Shown: positions 10,101 to 18,162 of the stretch, piece after piece
How the letters are laid out: every line of letters begins with the position of its first letter
Numbering within the stretch: position 1 is the first letter of the stretch
DNA from: Ignavibacteriota bacterium
Lineage (GTDB): Bacteria; Bacteroidota; Ignavibacteria; SZUA-365
Length of the DNA stretch: 35,543 nt
NCBI GenBank assembly: GCA_016218045.1
Contig: JACRFB010000052.1
Location: forward strand, 144,481 to 180,023
Reading direction: 5' to 3'
Translations under genes and position numbers: made by a program
The notes under the pieces: generated by a model
The model's input: the letters and a program-made list of their open reading frames with translations, nothing else
Database searches by the model: none
What the model was told of the DNA's origin: nothing

Positions 10101-10214
10101 GATGTTGAATCCGCCTGGAACGGAGGTGGCAACCGCCAGGGTGGATCCAACGTGTACGACGAGCTTCACAGCGTGTTCCCCGTCCCCAAACGCGCGGCGC
10201 CGAAGCGCAGATAG
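7173..10214 (+). CDS. Exported GH133-like glycogen-debranching enzyme with glucodextranase-type C-terminal domain
   Basis: A 1013-residue exported enzyme. The signal peptide (1-24) ends AGASA-Q, and a good AGGAG site lies six bases before the ATG. Residues about 25-280 match the N-terminal beta domain of bacterial amylo-alpha-1,6-glucosidases. Residues about 300-680 are the (alpha/alpha)6 catalytic domain, with WFDEEWGRDTF near 304, GRIPNRI then NTADGTPLFV near 350-370, DADTWMDA near 418 and GTFNQAWSTAEYLR near 633. Residues about 800-1008 start with DPAGDDAG...GTYTYP and match the glucodextranase C-terminal domain, thought to bind carbohydrate or cell surface. It probably removes alpha-1,6 branches from dextrins outside the cytoplasm, feeding the ABC transporter encoded 54 bp upstream. 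Most bacterial GH133 enzymes are cytoplasmic, so the export signal is notable. No LacI-type regulator is nearby. Confidence 0.85.
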   Translation: MRRFIGLQALVPILITIAVAGASAQRPLRLTLPPGGPERVFTITNARDAFYAVVANGENSSGFHGITRAKRKVFENHWIALDGRLLDRRNAEVTVEPDRCVRRYPESGTEEVLRFCDSLCLLVVSITTRHAGSVTVVPSWSAAFAAATHATSGARLLLRGEEIASCATVFLSGAPHRGSWEPVDHGLTDQIPAATRGHMPAMYRIDKLPAGARITFAAQIHDANSAPDDARSLDPVPARSADCLARVWNMQHERFSSAYDGSETLSRRGAQGWQGAEGWIRAAMSSLLLRGGVPAVWAGLPWFDEEWGRDTFLALPGAVLGAGDHDAAKRILSSFIRWQNTSAADPNFGRIPNRIQPGNVIYNTADGTPLFVRQAWSYLEQSGDTPFASVLLPAVDRAIEGVLRHHSDSLGFLTHADADTWMDAVGPRGPWSPRGNRAVEIQALWIDQLESSARIALLTGDTTRAEKWRARRARIVTEFLRHFTDPATGTLVDHLNSDGSRDTQLRPNVLLALTLPRWSIIPDSTAARTLDRIITSCVYSYGVASLAQSDSRFHPWHVYPAGYPKDAAYHNGTIWTWLTGPAVTALVRSGKADAAWKLTAALEVLARDQGAIGTLPECTDALTRGNNIAPRWSGTFNQAWSTAEYLRNLREDYCGVSVNALEHIPEVSIHPQLPSALIGANTVCRVGAHNVHIALSAPSIDTLRIHCRLATAGRVRIRCAPPWAGDSRADTVVTIDGPSTAQFEFHAPPGYRASAIQDVPWCIPRLDSTLASIRPPAWPIISPERALKKNRAASVLFEASDPAGDDAGVEGTYTYPRAAVFPKGIFDLRSVRISADETDVYFRLTFSALSQPGWHPEYGFQLTMVAIGIDQSADRSRQTRSMRSNSRYTLPPGAGCDKIVLVGGGVEVRSADDRLLGAFVPTEPAHAFGSVRDASIEFAIPRSILGQPHPEWQYHILVGAQDDHGGAGIGEFRDVLDVESAWNGGGNRQGGSNVYDELHSVFPVPKRAAPKRR

Positions 10215-10323
10215 CTCCGCGCCGCAAGCAACGCGACCGGGCGTTGTGTGAGGATTTTGTTCAGCGTTGACATTACGCGGAACGAGTGGGATATTTCGGG
10301 CACAATCACAACCGGCAGCAGGA

Positions 10324-11016
10324 ATGGCCTCCCGCAAAAAATGGGAAATAGCGCATCTCGCGCCAGTGCGGCGTTTTCGCAGCGCCGCATGTATCATCAC
10401 ATCGCACCGACTGCGCGCGGTGATCGATCTGGCGCATACGTTCAAGGCCTCACGGGATGTGGAGGATCTGCATCAACTGCGCATCGCCCTTCGCCGGCTC
10501 CGTTATCCGCTCGAGACCCTGCTCTCGCAGTTCCGGCGCAAAAGCGTGCTGCGTTTCATCGACGAACTGAACATGCTGCAGGACGCCGCTGGCGCGGCGC
10601 GCGATCTCGACGTCCTGATGGAGCGGCTGACACGTTCGAACAACGAGCAGCACTGGCAATTACGGCGCATCGTGTTTCTCGATCTCGAGGCGGAGCGGCG
10701 CGCGGCATACGCAGCAGCGCTGGACGCCATCGACATGTTTCTCGTGAGTCCCATGTTGTACGATTTCAAAACCGGGATCGAATTCGAGCGGCACGATCCC
10801 GCTGTCGCAACGTCCGATCCTTACGACGACGCCGGGGAGTCCGACAACACTCCCGACGACGCGCCCGAGGGTGCCGCGTCGGAACCCGACTCAACCATTC
10901 CCGATCAATCGCCCGTACACAGCGCGGCCGCATCGCCGCGCAACGACGGGAAGCACGACGGAGGTCGCCATGTTACAGAACATCTCCCGCATACTCATTC
11001 CGATCGACTTTTCTGA
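10324..11016 (+). CDS. Short CHAD domain protein
   Basis: A 230-residue protein. Residues about 18-155 form a CHAD domain: a helical, basic bundle with the conserved histidine segment DLHQLRIALRRLRYPLE and the later ARDLDVLMERL. CHAD domains bind inorganic polyphosphate through these His/Arg-rich helices. Here the domain is shorter than usual, and the last 70 residues are acidic and low in complexity (many D, E, P). The start is uncertain: ATG 10324 (MASRKKWE) is the first that fits the domain, but its upstream GCAGGA lies too close. The 3' end runs 47 bp into the universal stress protein gene in another frame, which may mean the acidic tail is an extension of the original protein. Confidence 0.75.
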   Translation: MASRKKWEIAHLAPVRRFRSAACIITSHRLRAVIDLAHTFKASRDVEDLHQLRIALRRLRYPLETLLSQFRRKSVLRFIDELNMLQDAAGAARDLDVLMERLTRSNNEQHWQLRRIVFLDLEAERRAAYAAALDAIDMFLVSPMLYDFKTGIEFERHDPAVATSDPYDDAGESDNTPDDAPEGAASEPDSTIPDQSPVHSAAASPRNDGKHDGGRHVTEHLPHTHSDRLF

Positions 11017-11434
11017 CGCGTCAAAAAACACGTTGAAACACGGCGTGGCCTTTGCGGAGCGGTTTCACGCCGAAGTGCTTCTCGTCTATGTCATCGAGCC
11101 GGTGATCTTCCCCGCCGATTTCAGTTTCGGACAGGTGGCGGTGCCGTCGATGGAGAGTGAGTTCCGCATGCGCGGCGAGGACAATCTCGCGCGGCTGCTT
11201 GAAAACGAGGTGCTGCCGCGCACGACCGGACGCGCACTCGTACGCATGGGCAAACCCTTCGTCGAGATCAATCGCGCCGCGCGCGAGGAGCAGGCCGACC
11301 TGATCATCATCGGCACGCACGGGCACACCGGCATCGAGCACGTGCTGTTCGGTAGCACCGCCGAGAAGGTGGTGCGCAAGGCGCCGTGTCCCGTGCTGGT
11401 GCTCCGCGAGCAGGACTGGCGCGCCGACGGCTGA
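10970..11434 (+). CDS. Universal stress protein, UspA family
   Basis: A 154-residue single-domain Usp fold protein (Rossmann-like alpha/beta, cytoplasmic). It begins MLQNISRILIPIDFSDAS, with the conserved D in the first loop, and carries the ATP-binding motif near the C-terminus: GTHG followed by GIEHVLFGST, then VVRKAPCPVLVLR. The motif G-x2-G-x9-G-S/T is intact, so nucleotide binding is likely. An open frame extends further upstream, but the ATG at 10970 has a perfect GGAGG five bases before it and fits the family start. The gene begins inside the 3' end of the CHAD gene, so the two are probably cotranscribed. Confidence 0.92.
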   Translation: MLQNISRILIPIDFSDASKNTLKHGVAFAERFHAEVLLVYVIEPVIFPADFSFGQVAVPSMESEFRMRGEDNLARLLENEVLPRTTGRALVRMGKPFVEINRAAREEQADLIIIGTHGHTGIEHVLFGSTAEKVVRKAPCPVLVLREQDWRADG

Positions 11435-11439
11435 GAGCT

Positions 11440-11913
11440 TTACTTGGTGCTGCGCTTTTTGTCCAGAATTTCCTGCAGCGCGTCGGCGTCCTTTTTATTC
11501 GTCGCAACGGCGGGAATAAGGATCTGCGTTCCGGCCTTGTTGATCGGTTCGGTGGCCACAAACGTCGCGCGCACGCGTCCCTGCACCACAAGCGCCATCT
11601 GTTCGCCCTTCCGGCGCATGATGCGGCGCCAGCGGCTTGCGCCCTGATCGTTCATGTAGATGCTCAGCTCGAAGCTGTCGGTTCCCGCTGTTTCACGGAC
11701 GAGCAGGGAGATGATGGTTTGATCCGTGAGAATCGGATCGCCGAGTCTTATTATTTCGCCGTCGGAATTTTCGAACTTGGGCGCGAGCTGATCCTCGGTT
11801 TCGACAGCGCGAATCTGGATGATATCCGTCACTTTCATGACGGCGGTGCCTCCGCAGGAGACGAGCAGAACGGCGGCGGCAAAAACGGATAAGAGTAACG
11901 ACAGGCGCGGCAT
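11440..11913 (-). CDS. Lipoprotein resembling the SecD/SecDF periplasmic P1 head domain
   Basis: A 157-residue predicted lipoprotein: the signal sequence ends LLVSC, with lipidation on that Cys. The rest resembles the head part of the SecD/SecDF P1 domain. In order: IQIRAVE, then a GDPILTDQTI segment (SecD has a similar 'P.lt..di' strand), then a FELSIYMNDQGASRWRRI strand-helix like SecD's 'v.l.fn.eGa.rf..lT', then QMALVVQGRVRATFVA, like SecD's 'laIvlDg.v.saP.i', and finally a helix ending EILDKK. It lacks the transmembrane part of SecD, so it is not a translocase subunit itself. The similarity is by eye. ATG 11913 has GGAG five bases upstream. It converges with uspA-like with only 5 bp between stops and is divergent from the efflux operon. 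Confidence 0.7.
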   Translation of the reverse strand: MPRLSLLLSVFAAAVLLVSCGGTAVMKVTDIIQIRAVETEDQLAPKFENSDGEIIRLGDPILTDQTIISLLVRETAGTDSFELSIYMNDQGASRWRRIMRRKGEQMALVVQGRVRATFVATEPINKAGTQILIPAVATNKKDADALQEILDKKRSTK

Positions 11914-12037
11914 GGTGCTCCGGAATGTTTCGCGCAAAGTAGCACAGCGGCCGTCACACCGCAAAGGTGCGTCTGGCGACCGGGGGGTTTGCACCGTCCG
12001 ACCTTGGAATCCTGCCCGAAATCCACCATCTTTTTCC

Positions 12038-13387
12038 ATGCACACATCACGAAGAACGACCACGTACCTATGCCTCAGCGCGTTGGCGCTTGTGCTGTGC
12101 TGCCCGCCTTACGGACGGCTCTGGGCGCAGCAGCGAACCCTGACTTTCGACGGCGCGGTGCGCGGTGCCCTCGAGCGGCACGAACGCGCCCTGGCGGCCG
12201 GCGAGCGTATCGACGCTGCCGATGCCCGCGTGATGCGCGCGCGCGCGGCCTTCCTTCCGTCACTCAGTTTTGCGGGCACCTATACACGTCGCGCGTTCGA
12301 AACCGTGCGCCAGGTCGGCGGCGACGAGATTACCATCCAGAGTTTGAACGCCTTTTCCGCGGCGGCAAACGCCTCGCTGACGCTGCTCGATCCGCGCCTC
12401 TTCCCTCTCTACAGCCAGGTAAAAAGTGACCGCGACGCCTCCCAGGCCGAAGCGTGGAATGCCGCGCGACTGGTCGCCTACGACGCCGCGGCCGCCTATC
12501 TCGACGCGATCGCGGCCGAGCAGCTTCTGCAGGCGGCCGAACGGCGCCTGGAACTTGCGCGCATCAACCTCGACGCCGCGCGCGCGCGGTATTCCGCGCA
12601 GCTCGCGGGCATCAACGACGTGACCCGCGGGGAGCTCGAATACGCCACCGCGCAGCGCGAGCGCACCACCGCCCGAGGCGCGCGTGAAACAGCGCGGCTG
12701 CGGCTGGGCTACAGCATCAACAGCGCGCCGCCCGACTCGCTTGCGCCGCCCGACGACATACTCATGATCGCGGGCTCGTACATGGCCGTCACCGAGCGCC
12801 TCGTCGAACTCGCGCTGCGCCTGCGCGCCGACATCACGATCAGCCGCGCGCGGGCCGACGCATTGCGCGCGTCCGCCACAGAAGCCGTCATGCGCGCCCT
12901 GCCCAACGTGACGGCGGTGGCCCAGTACCGGTGGACCAACGAGGCGGGCTTCAGCGGGAAAAACACCAACTGGTATGTCGGCGCAAATCTGGCGTGGACG
13001 CTGTTCGACGGCGGCGCCTGGCTGGCCGACCGCGCGGAACGCGCGGGAATGGCCGACGCGGCCGATCTTGAATCCCGCGCCATCGAGCGGCAGATCGATG
13101 TCGACATCCGTGCCGCCCTCGTGGCCCTCACAAACGCGCGGGCCGCGCGCGACCAGGCGGATGTGGCGCTCGACGCGGCGCGAAAAAACGCCGACGAAAC
13201 ACGCGAGCTGTACCGGCAGGGCCTTGTCAGCGCGCTCGCAAGCGCCGACGCAAACGTACGTCTCTTCGAATCCGACGTCGCGCACACACAGGCGCGCATC
13301 GGACTCGTGTCGGCCTTCCTCGCGCTGCGCGCGGCGATTGGCTTCGATCCTCTCGGCAACGATCTCACCAGGCGAAGCGCGGAATGA
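12038..13387 (+). CDS. TolC family outer-membrane efflux protein
   Basis: A 449-residue outer-membrane channel subunit. A signal peptide (ending LWAQ) is followed by two structurally repeated halves rich in Ala, Arg and Glu coiled-coil helices, as in TolC/OEP proteins (LTFDGAVRGALERHERALAA at the start; AAAYLDAIAAEQLLQAAERRLELA in the helical barrel; ELYRQGLVSALASADANVRLFESD near the end). It would trimerise, forming a beta barrel in the outer membrane and an alpha barrel in the periplasm. It heads an efflux operon; its TGA overlaps the next ATG (ATGA at 13384). The start at 12038 was chosen because it begins the signal peptide, although no clear ribosome site precedes it. Confidence 0.9.
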   Translation: MHTSRRTTTYLCLSALALVLCCPPYGRLWAQQRTLTFDGAVRGALERHERALAAGERIDAADARVMRARAAFLPSLSFAGTYTRRAFETVRQVGGDEITIQSLNAFSAAANASLTLLDPRLFPLYSQVKSDRDASQAEAWNAARLVAYDAAAAYLDAIAAEQLLQAAERRLELARINLDAARARYSAQLAGINDVTRGELEYATAQRERTTARGARETARLRLGYSINSAPPDSLAPPDDILMIAGSYMAVTERLVELALRLRADITISRARADALRASATEAVMRALPNVTAVAQYRWTNEAGFSGKNTNWYVGANLAWTLFDGGAWLADRAERAGMADAADLESRAIERQIDVDIRAALVALTNARAARDQADVALDAARKNADETRELYRQGLVSALASADANVRLFESDVAHTQARIGLVSAFLALRAAIGFDPLGNDLTRRSAE

Positions 13388-14514
13388 AAAAGACAATATA
13401 CTCCTGTATTCTGGCAGTTCTTCTTATTGCGGGCTGCGGCAAAAAATCCGGTCCGGAACAATCACGCGGCGGCGGAAAATCGATGCAATTCCCCGTGGAA
13501 GTAGCCGTCGTCGAGACACGTCCGGTTGTCTATTCCGTCAGCGCGGTGGGATCCGTCGAGGCCTTTGAAACCGTGCAAGTGACGGCCCGTGTTGCTGGTG
13601 TGATCGAGCGCATCCGTTTTGCTGAAGGCCGGAGCGTGCGCAGCGGTGACATACTTGCAGACATCGAACCTGAGCGCTACAAACTCTCGCTCGACGCAGC
13701 CAAGGCCGCTCTCGAAAAGGCAGAGGCGGCAAAGGCCGACGCCGAGGCCGGTCTGGCGCGCCGCGAATCGGTGGGCAAGGCAACACCCGGCCTCATACCC
13801 GGCGAGGAACTCGAAACCTGGCGCACAAAAACACGCGCGGCGGCCGCCGATCTCGCGATGGCGCGTATCGCGGCGGATCAGGCCGCGCTGAATCTGCGCG
13901 ACGCGCTTGTCAAGGCGCCCGTGGGAGGAATCATCCAATCCCGCACGGCGCAGACCGGTCAGTACGTGCAGCCCGGCGCCGTGCTCGCCACACTCGTGCG
14001 GCGCGATCCCCTGCTGCTGCGCTTCCGCGTGACCGAACAGGACGCTCCGCGCCTGCGTGTCGGACAGCGCGCGCAGTTCACCGTGCGCAACGACGACGCC
14101 GTGTACACGGCCACGATCAATCACGTGGCCGCGGCGGCCGACGAACGATCGCGTATGGCGAATGTCACCGCCGAGGTGCGCGACACGCGCAGTGCCGCGT
14201 TGCGTCCCGGCGCCTTTGCCGAGGTGCGCATCCCGATCGGTGATTCGAAACTCATGCCCGTCATACCGCAGACCGCCATACGCCCGAGCGAACGAGGATT
14301 TCTCGCCTATGTCGTCGAGGGTGCTGTCGCCCGTGAGCGCGTCCTGCGCATCGGACTACGCACCGAAGACGGCCAGGTCGAAGTGCTCTCGGGTCTGACC
14401 GCGGGCGAAAAACTCGTCGTGCGCGGCGCCGAAGCGCTGCGCGACGGAGCGGCCGTACGCAGCGGAAACAAAAAAGGCGGGAGCCGTTCCGCGGAAGGGC
14501 GCCGCGACAAATGA
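13384..14514 (+). CDS. RND efflux periplasmic adaptor (membrane fusion protein), lipoprotein
   Basis: A 376-residue AcrA/MexA-type adaptor anchored by lipid: MKKTIYSCILAVLLIAGC gives a clear lipobox (IAGC, Cys18). The order is typical: the first beta/lipoyl strand (VEAFETVQVTARVAGVIERI, with GRSVRSGDILADIE), a helical hairpin rich in Ala/Lys/Glu, the second lipoyl half (ALVKAPVGGIIQSR and TGQYVQPGAVLATLV), then the beta barrel and membrane-proximal domain (VIPQTAIRPSERGFLAYVVE, GLTAGEKLVVRGAEALRDGA). It links the TolC-type channel to the RND pump. Start and stop overlap both neighbours by 4 bp (ATGA), so the three products are probably made in balance. Confidence 0.93.
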   Translation: MKKTIYSCILAVLLIAGCGKKSGPEQSRGGGKSMQFPVEVAVVETRPVVYSVSAVGSVEAFETVQVTARVAGVIERIRFAEGRSVRSGDILADIEPERYKLSLDAAKAALEKAEAAKADAEAGLARRESVGKATPGLIPGEELETWRTKTRAAAADLAMARIAADQAALNLRDALVKAPVGGIIQSRTAQTGQYVQPGAVLATLVRRDPLLLRFRVTEQDAPRLRVGQRAQFTVRNDDAVYTATINHVAAAADERSRMANVTAEVRDTRSAALRPGAFAEVRIPIGDSKLMPVIPQTAIRPSERGFLAYVVEGAVARERVLRIGLRTEDGQVEVLSGLTAGEKLVVRGAEALRDGAAVRSGNKKGGSRSAEGRRDK

Positions 14515-17500
14515 ATCTCACCGAGATCGCGATACGAAAACCCGTATTCGCGTGGATGATCATGGGCGCGACTGTCGTCTTCGGCATCGTGGCCCTCTCG
14601 CGCATCGGCATCAGCCAGTTCCCGGATGTCGACTTCCCCACCATTTCCGTGAGTGTCTCCTGGGAAGGTGCCGCGCCGGAAATCATGGAGAAGGACGTCG
14701 TCGAGCCGCTCGAGGAAGCATTGGTGCAGGTTGAAGGATGGAAGTCCATCACCAGCTCCGCGCGCATGGGCGGTGCCACCGTCACTCTCGAACTCGATCT
14801 GTCGCGCGATGTGGATCTGGCTCTGCAGGATGTGCAGACGCGTGTGTCGCAGGCGCAGCGGCGCCTGCCGCGCGACATGGATCCGCCGGTCATCAGCAAA
14901 TCGAATCCCGAGGACAATCCCATCATGTGGATCGGGCTCTCGGGTCCTTTCCCGCAGCGCGTGCTCAGCGATTACGCGCAGTACCGTATCAAGGAACGGC
15001 TGCAGACTGTGCCCGGTGTGGGCGAAATCACGATGGGCGGGTATCTCGATCGCAACGTCCGCATCTGGGTCGACGCGAGCAAACTTGACGAGCGCGGCCT
15101 GACCGTGCGCGACGTCATCGCGGCTCTGCAGCGCGAACACGTGGAACTGCCCGCGGGCCGCATCGAGACGCAGGGGCGCGAAGTAAACGTGCGCGTGCTG
15201 GGCGAGGCCATGAACCTCGACGTGCTACGGCGCATCGTTGTGCGCGAGAACGACGGAAGTCCCGTGTATCTGCAGGACGTCGCTCTCGTCGAGGACGGCT
15301 TCGAGGATGTACGTCGTCTCTCGCGCGTGAACGGGGTGCCCGCGCAGGGCATGGGCATCAAGAAGCAGCGCGGCGCAAACGCCGTGGCTGTGGCGCAGGA
15401 TGTGAAGGCCATACTCGCCGACCTTCAGCGCACACTGCCCGAGGGCATGGAACTGGGAATCAACTTCGACGCCACCACATTCATCGAGGAATCGGTGAAT
15501 GAGATTCAGTTCGAACTGATACTCTCGGTACTGTTGACGGCGCTCATCTGCTGGGTGTTTCTCGGTTCCATGTCGAGCACCGTGAACGTGGTGCTGGCCA
15601 TACCCATGTCGCTGCTGGGCACCGTCGCGGTGATCTACTTCGCGGGATTTACGCTCAACACCTTTACCCTGCTCGCACTCGCGCTGGCCGTGGGCATCGT
15701 GGTGGACGATGCCATCATGGTGCTCGAAAACATATTCCGGCATTTCGAGGGGGGCGAAGACAAGGTCACCGCCTCACGCAACGGCACCAAGGAAATCACC
15801 GGCGCGGCCTTCGCCGCAACACTTGCCGTGGTGGCGATCTTTATCCCCGTAGTTTTCATGCAGGGAGTCGTCGGGAAGTTTTTCCTGCAGTTCGGCGTCA
15901 CGCTCTGTGTGGCCGTGCTGCTCTCGTACCTCGAGGCGATCACACTCGCGCCGGCGCGGACCTCGCAGATCATCCGCACCGCGAGTGAAAGCCGCAACCG
16001 CGTGGGCATGGCCGCCGACCGCGCCTTCGGGCGTCTCGAAGGAGTCTACGCGCGCGCCCTCGGGTGGGGTCTCGCGCGGCCGAAACTCGTGCTTCTCCTC
16101 GCCGGCCTGCTGTTCGGCGGATCCATCGCGATCTTCGCCATGATGCCGAGCGAATTCGTGCCCTCGCAGGATCAGAGCCGGCTCATGATACGGCTGCAGA
16201 CGGCTGTCGGAGCCGACCTCATGGAAACGGATAAGCTTATCCGAAAAGCCGAGGCGATACTGCAGAATAAACCCGAAGTGGAGCGGCTCTTCGGGTTTGT
16301 GGGCGGCTTCGGATCGGGTGGAGTGAACGCCGGCACCTTCTTCGTCACGATGAAACCTCCGTCGGAACGCGACGTCACCCAAGCCGAATTTGCCGGGGTT
16401 ATCCGCCGCGAACTCAACTCTATTCCGGGATTGCGGGCCGTCGTGCAGGACCTCTCGCAGGCCGGCTTCACCGCGCAGCGCGGCTTCCCTGTCGAGTTTT
16501 CCGTGCGCGGACACGATTGGGACAAACTCGTCGACGTGAGCGACAATGTCATGCGCACACTGCAGCAGAGCGGCACTGTGATCGATCTCGACACCGACTA
16601 CCGCCTGGGTATGCCCGAACTGCAGGTCGCGCCCGACCGCGCCCGCGCCGCCGATGTCGGTGTGCCCATCGAGGACGTCGCCACAACAATCAATGCGCTT
16701 GTGGGCGGCGTGCGCATCGGCAAGTACAGCGACGGCGGACGACGCATGGACGTGCGCCTCCGCCTGCTCGCGCCGCAGCGGTCGCGGCCGGAGGATCTCG
16801 CGCGTCTGAGCGTCCGGTCCGCCTCGACGGAACTGCTGCCGCTCTCGGCTCTGGTAAGCACCAACGAGCAGCCCGCGCTACAGGCCATAACGCGCCGCGA
16901 CCGTGAACGCGCCATCACCATGTACGCCAACGTCGCGCCCGGCAGGTCGCAGGACGAGGCGCTGGCCGAAGTCGAGAAGCTGTCGCAGACGCTGCCTATC
17001 GGGTACCGGCTCGTGCTCGGCGGCGCCAGTGTCGCCTTCCGCGAATCGATGAGCGGACTGTTCTTCGCCCTGTTCCTCGGCATACTCGTGGCTTACATGG
17101 TTCTGGCGTCACAGTTCAATTCGTACATCCATCCTGTCACGATTCTCACCATCCTTCCCCTTTCAGTGGCGGGCGCGGTGCTTGCGTTGCTCGTATTCGG
17201 AAAGACGTTGAACATCTTTTCGATGATCGGTCTGCTGCTGCTCATGGGTATCGTGAAGAAGAACTCGATCATTCTTGTGGACTTCGCGAACCAGATCCGC
17301 GACCGCGAAAAACTCAGTCCGACCGACGCCATGCGGCGCGCCGGACCCGTGCGTCTCCGTCCCATTCTCATGACCGCCACCGCGACACTGATGGCGGCGA
17401 TTCCTCCCGCCATGGGCATCGGCTCAGGTTCCGAAATCCGCACACCGATGGCCATCGCCGTCATCGGCGGCCTCGTGGTTTCGACCGTGCTCAGTCTCCT

Positions 17501-17588
17501 CGTTGTGCCCGCGTTCTACGTGCTCGTCGACCGCGCCCCCGCGCGCTTCAAACGGCTGTTCGCGTGGGGGCGGAACGGGAAACGATGA
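14511..17588 (+). CDS. RND efflux transporter permease, HAE1/AcrB type
   Basis: A 1025-residue inner-membrane proton/drug antiporter of the hydrophobe/amphiphile family. It has the two-fold architecture: helix 1, a large periplasmic loop, helices 2-7, a second loop, then helices 8-12. The proton relay is intact: D399-D400 in GIVVDDAIMVLEN (helix 4) and K916-K917 in GIVKKNSIILVDFAN (helix 10). The signature FPDVDFPTISVSVSWEGAAPE follows helix 1. Length is normal. It overlaps the adaptor gene by 4 bp. The substrate cannot be read from the sequence; likely lipophilic drugs, bile salts or signalling molecules. No TetR/MarR regulator lies beside the operon. Confidence 0.95.
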   Translation: MNLTEIAIRKPVFAWMIMGATVVFGIVALSRIGISQFPDVDFPTISVSVSWEGAAPEIMEKDVVEPLEEALVQVEGWKSITSSARMGGATVTLELDLSRDVDLALQDVQTRVSQAQRRLPRDMDPPVISKSNPEDNPIMWIGLSGPFPQRVLSDYAQYRIKERLQTVPGVGEITMGGYLDRNVRIWVDASKLDERGLTVRDVIAALQREHVELPAGRIETQGREVNVRVLGEAMNLDVLRRIVVRENDGSPVYLQDVALVEDGFEDVRRLSRVNGVPAQGMGIKKQRGANAVAVAQDVKAILADLQRTLPEGMELGINFDATTFIEESVNEIQFELILSVLLTALICWVFLGSMSSTVNVVLAIPMSLLGTVAVIYFAGFTLNTFTLLALALAVGIVVDDAIMVLENIFRHFEGGEDKVTASRNGTKEITGAAFAATLAVVAIFIPVVFMQGVVGKFFLQFGVTLCVAVLLSYLEAITLAPARTSQIIRTASESRNRVGMAADRAFGRLEGVYARALGWGLARPKLVLLLAGLLFGGSIAIFAMMPSEFVPSQDQSRLMIRLQTAVGADLMETDKLIRKAEAILQNKPEVERLFGFVGGFGSGGVNAGTFFVTMKPPSERDVTQAEFAGVIRRELNSIPGLRAVVQDLSQAGFTAQRGFPVEFSVRGHDWDKLVDVSDNVMRTLQQSGTVIDLDTDYRLGMPELQVAPDRARAADVGVPIEDVATTINALVGGVRIGKYSDGGRRMDVRLRLLAPQRSRPEDLARLSVRSASTELLPLSALVSTNEQPALQAITRRDRERAITMYANVAPGRSQDEALAEVEKLSQTLPIGYRLVLGGASVAFRESMSGLFFALFLGILVAYMVLASQFNSYIHPVTILTILPLSVAGAVLALLVFGKTLNIFSMIGLLLLMGIVKKNSIILVDFANQIRDREKLSPTDAMRRAGPVRLRPILMTATATLMAAIPPAMGIGSGSEIRTPMAIAVIGGLVVSTVLSLLVVPAFYVLVDRAPARFKRLFAWGRNGKR

Positions 17589-17633
17589 AAGGTGAAAGGG
17601 ACACGGGAAAACATAGGTCGTGGATCTGGAATG

Positions 17634-17995
17634 CATGTGCGTCCAGTACGAATGGGCTCCGGCAGGGCCGACCGGCGGTCGATATACTCCTGCTAAGACC
17701 TGCGCACAGTCGAATCTCCGGCCCGGCATCACAGCGCACATCGGCCTCATCGCGTTGTTTTGAGGGCGACCGCCGGTCGATGTACTGTTGTTGAGTCTCG
17801 CATAGCATCGAACCTCCAGACTGGCCTCACAGCGCACATCGGCCTCATCGCGTTGTTTTGAGGGCGACCGGAGGTTGATACATTCCTGCTAAGACCTGCG
17901 TGCAGTCGAACCTCCGGACCTGCATCACAGCTCAGATCGGCCTCGTTGCGTTGTTTTGAGGGCGACCGCCGGTCGCCCCTGTCGGAGGCAGACCG
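17634..17995. repeat. 98-bp-period tandem array upstream of the RAYT gene
   Basis: Units starting at 17732, 17830 and 17928 are exactly 98 bp apart and begin with the same text (CAGC[GT]CA[CG]ATCGGCCTC). A fourth, earlier unit (17634-17731) matches only in its right two thirds. Each unit carries a palindromic core: 17669-17681, 17764-17780, 17862-17878 (degenerate) and 17960-17978 (perfect). The left end of the first unit (about 17648-17682) is instead nearly the same as the downstream 115-bp repeat, in the same direction. The last core (17960-17995) is the reverse complement of that downstream repeat. Together with the flanks, this fills the 574-bp gap between the RND gene and the transposase. 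I see no gene in it. Confidence 0.9.
17960..17978. repeat. REP palindrome, upstream inverted copy
   Basis: GGGCGACCGCCGGTCGCCC is a 9-bp inverted repeat with a single central base (in practice an 8-bp stem with a GCC loop). The 16 bases after it (CCTGTCGGAGGCAGAC) are the reverse complement of the bases that precede the three downstream palindromes (variants of TCCGACAG), so this REP points the opposite way to those. It lies about 185 bp before the transposase start. Confidence 0.85.
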
Positions 17996-18162
17996 CGGAC
18001 AAGACAAACGCAGCTTGGATCGAGAGAGTCCGGCAAGCACTTCTTTAGGCTCTCATCCAGCGGGAACAAAAATTCATGTCCGCGCGTACTACACTACATG
18101 TGTTTCGACCCTATCGGGATCGCAGCACACGAATCCAAAAACAGCAAGGGAAGCGTTTCAGG

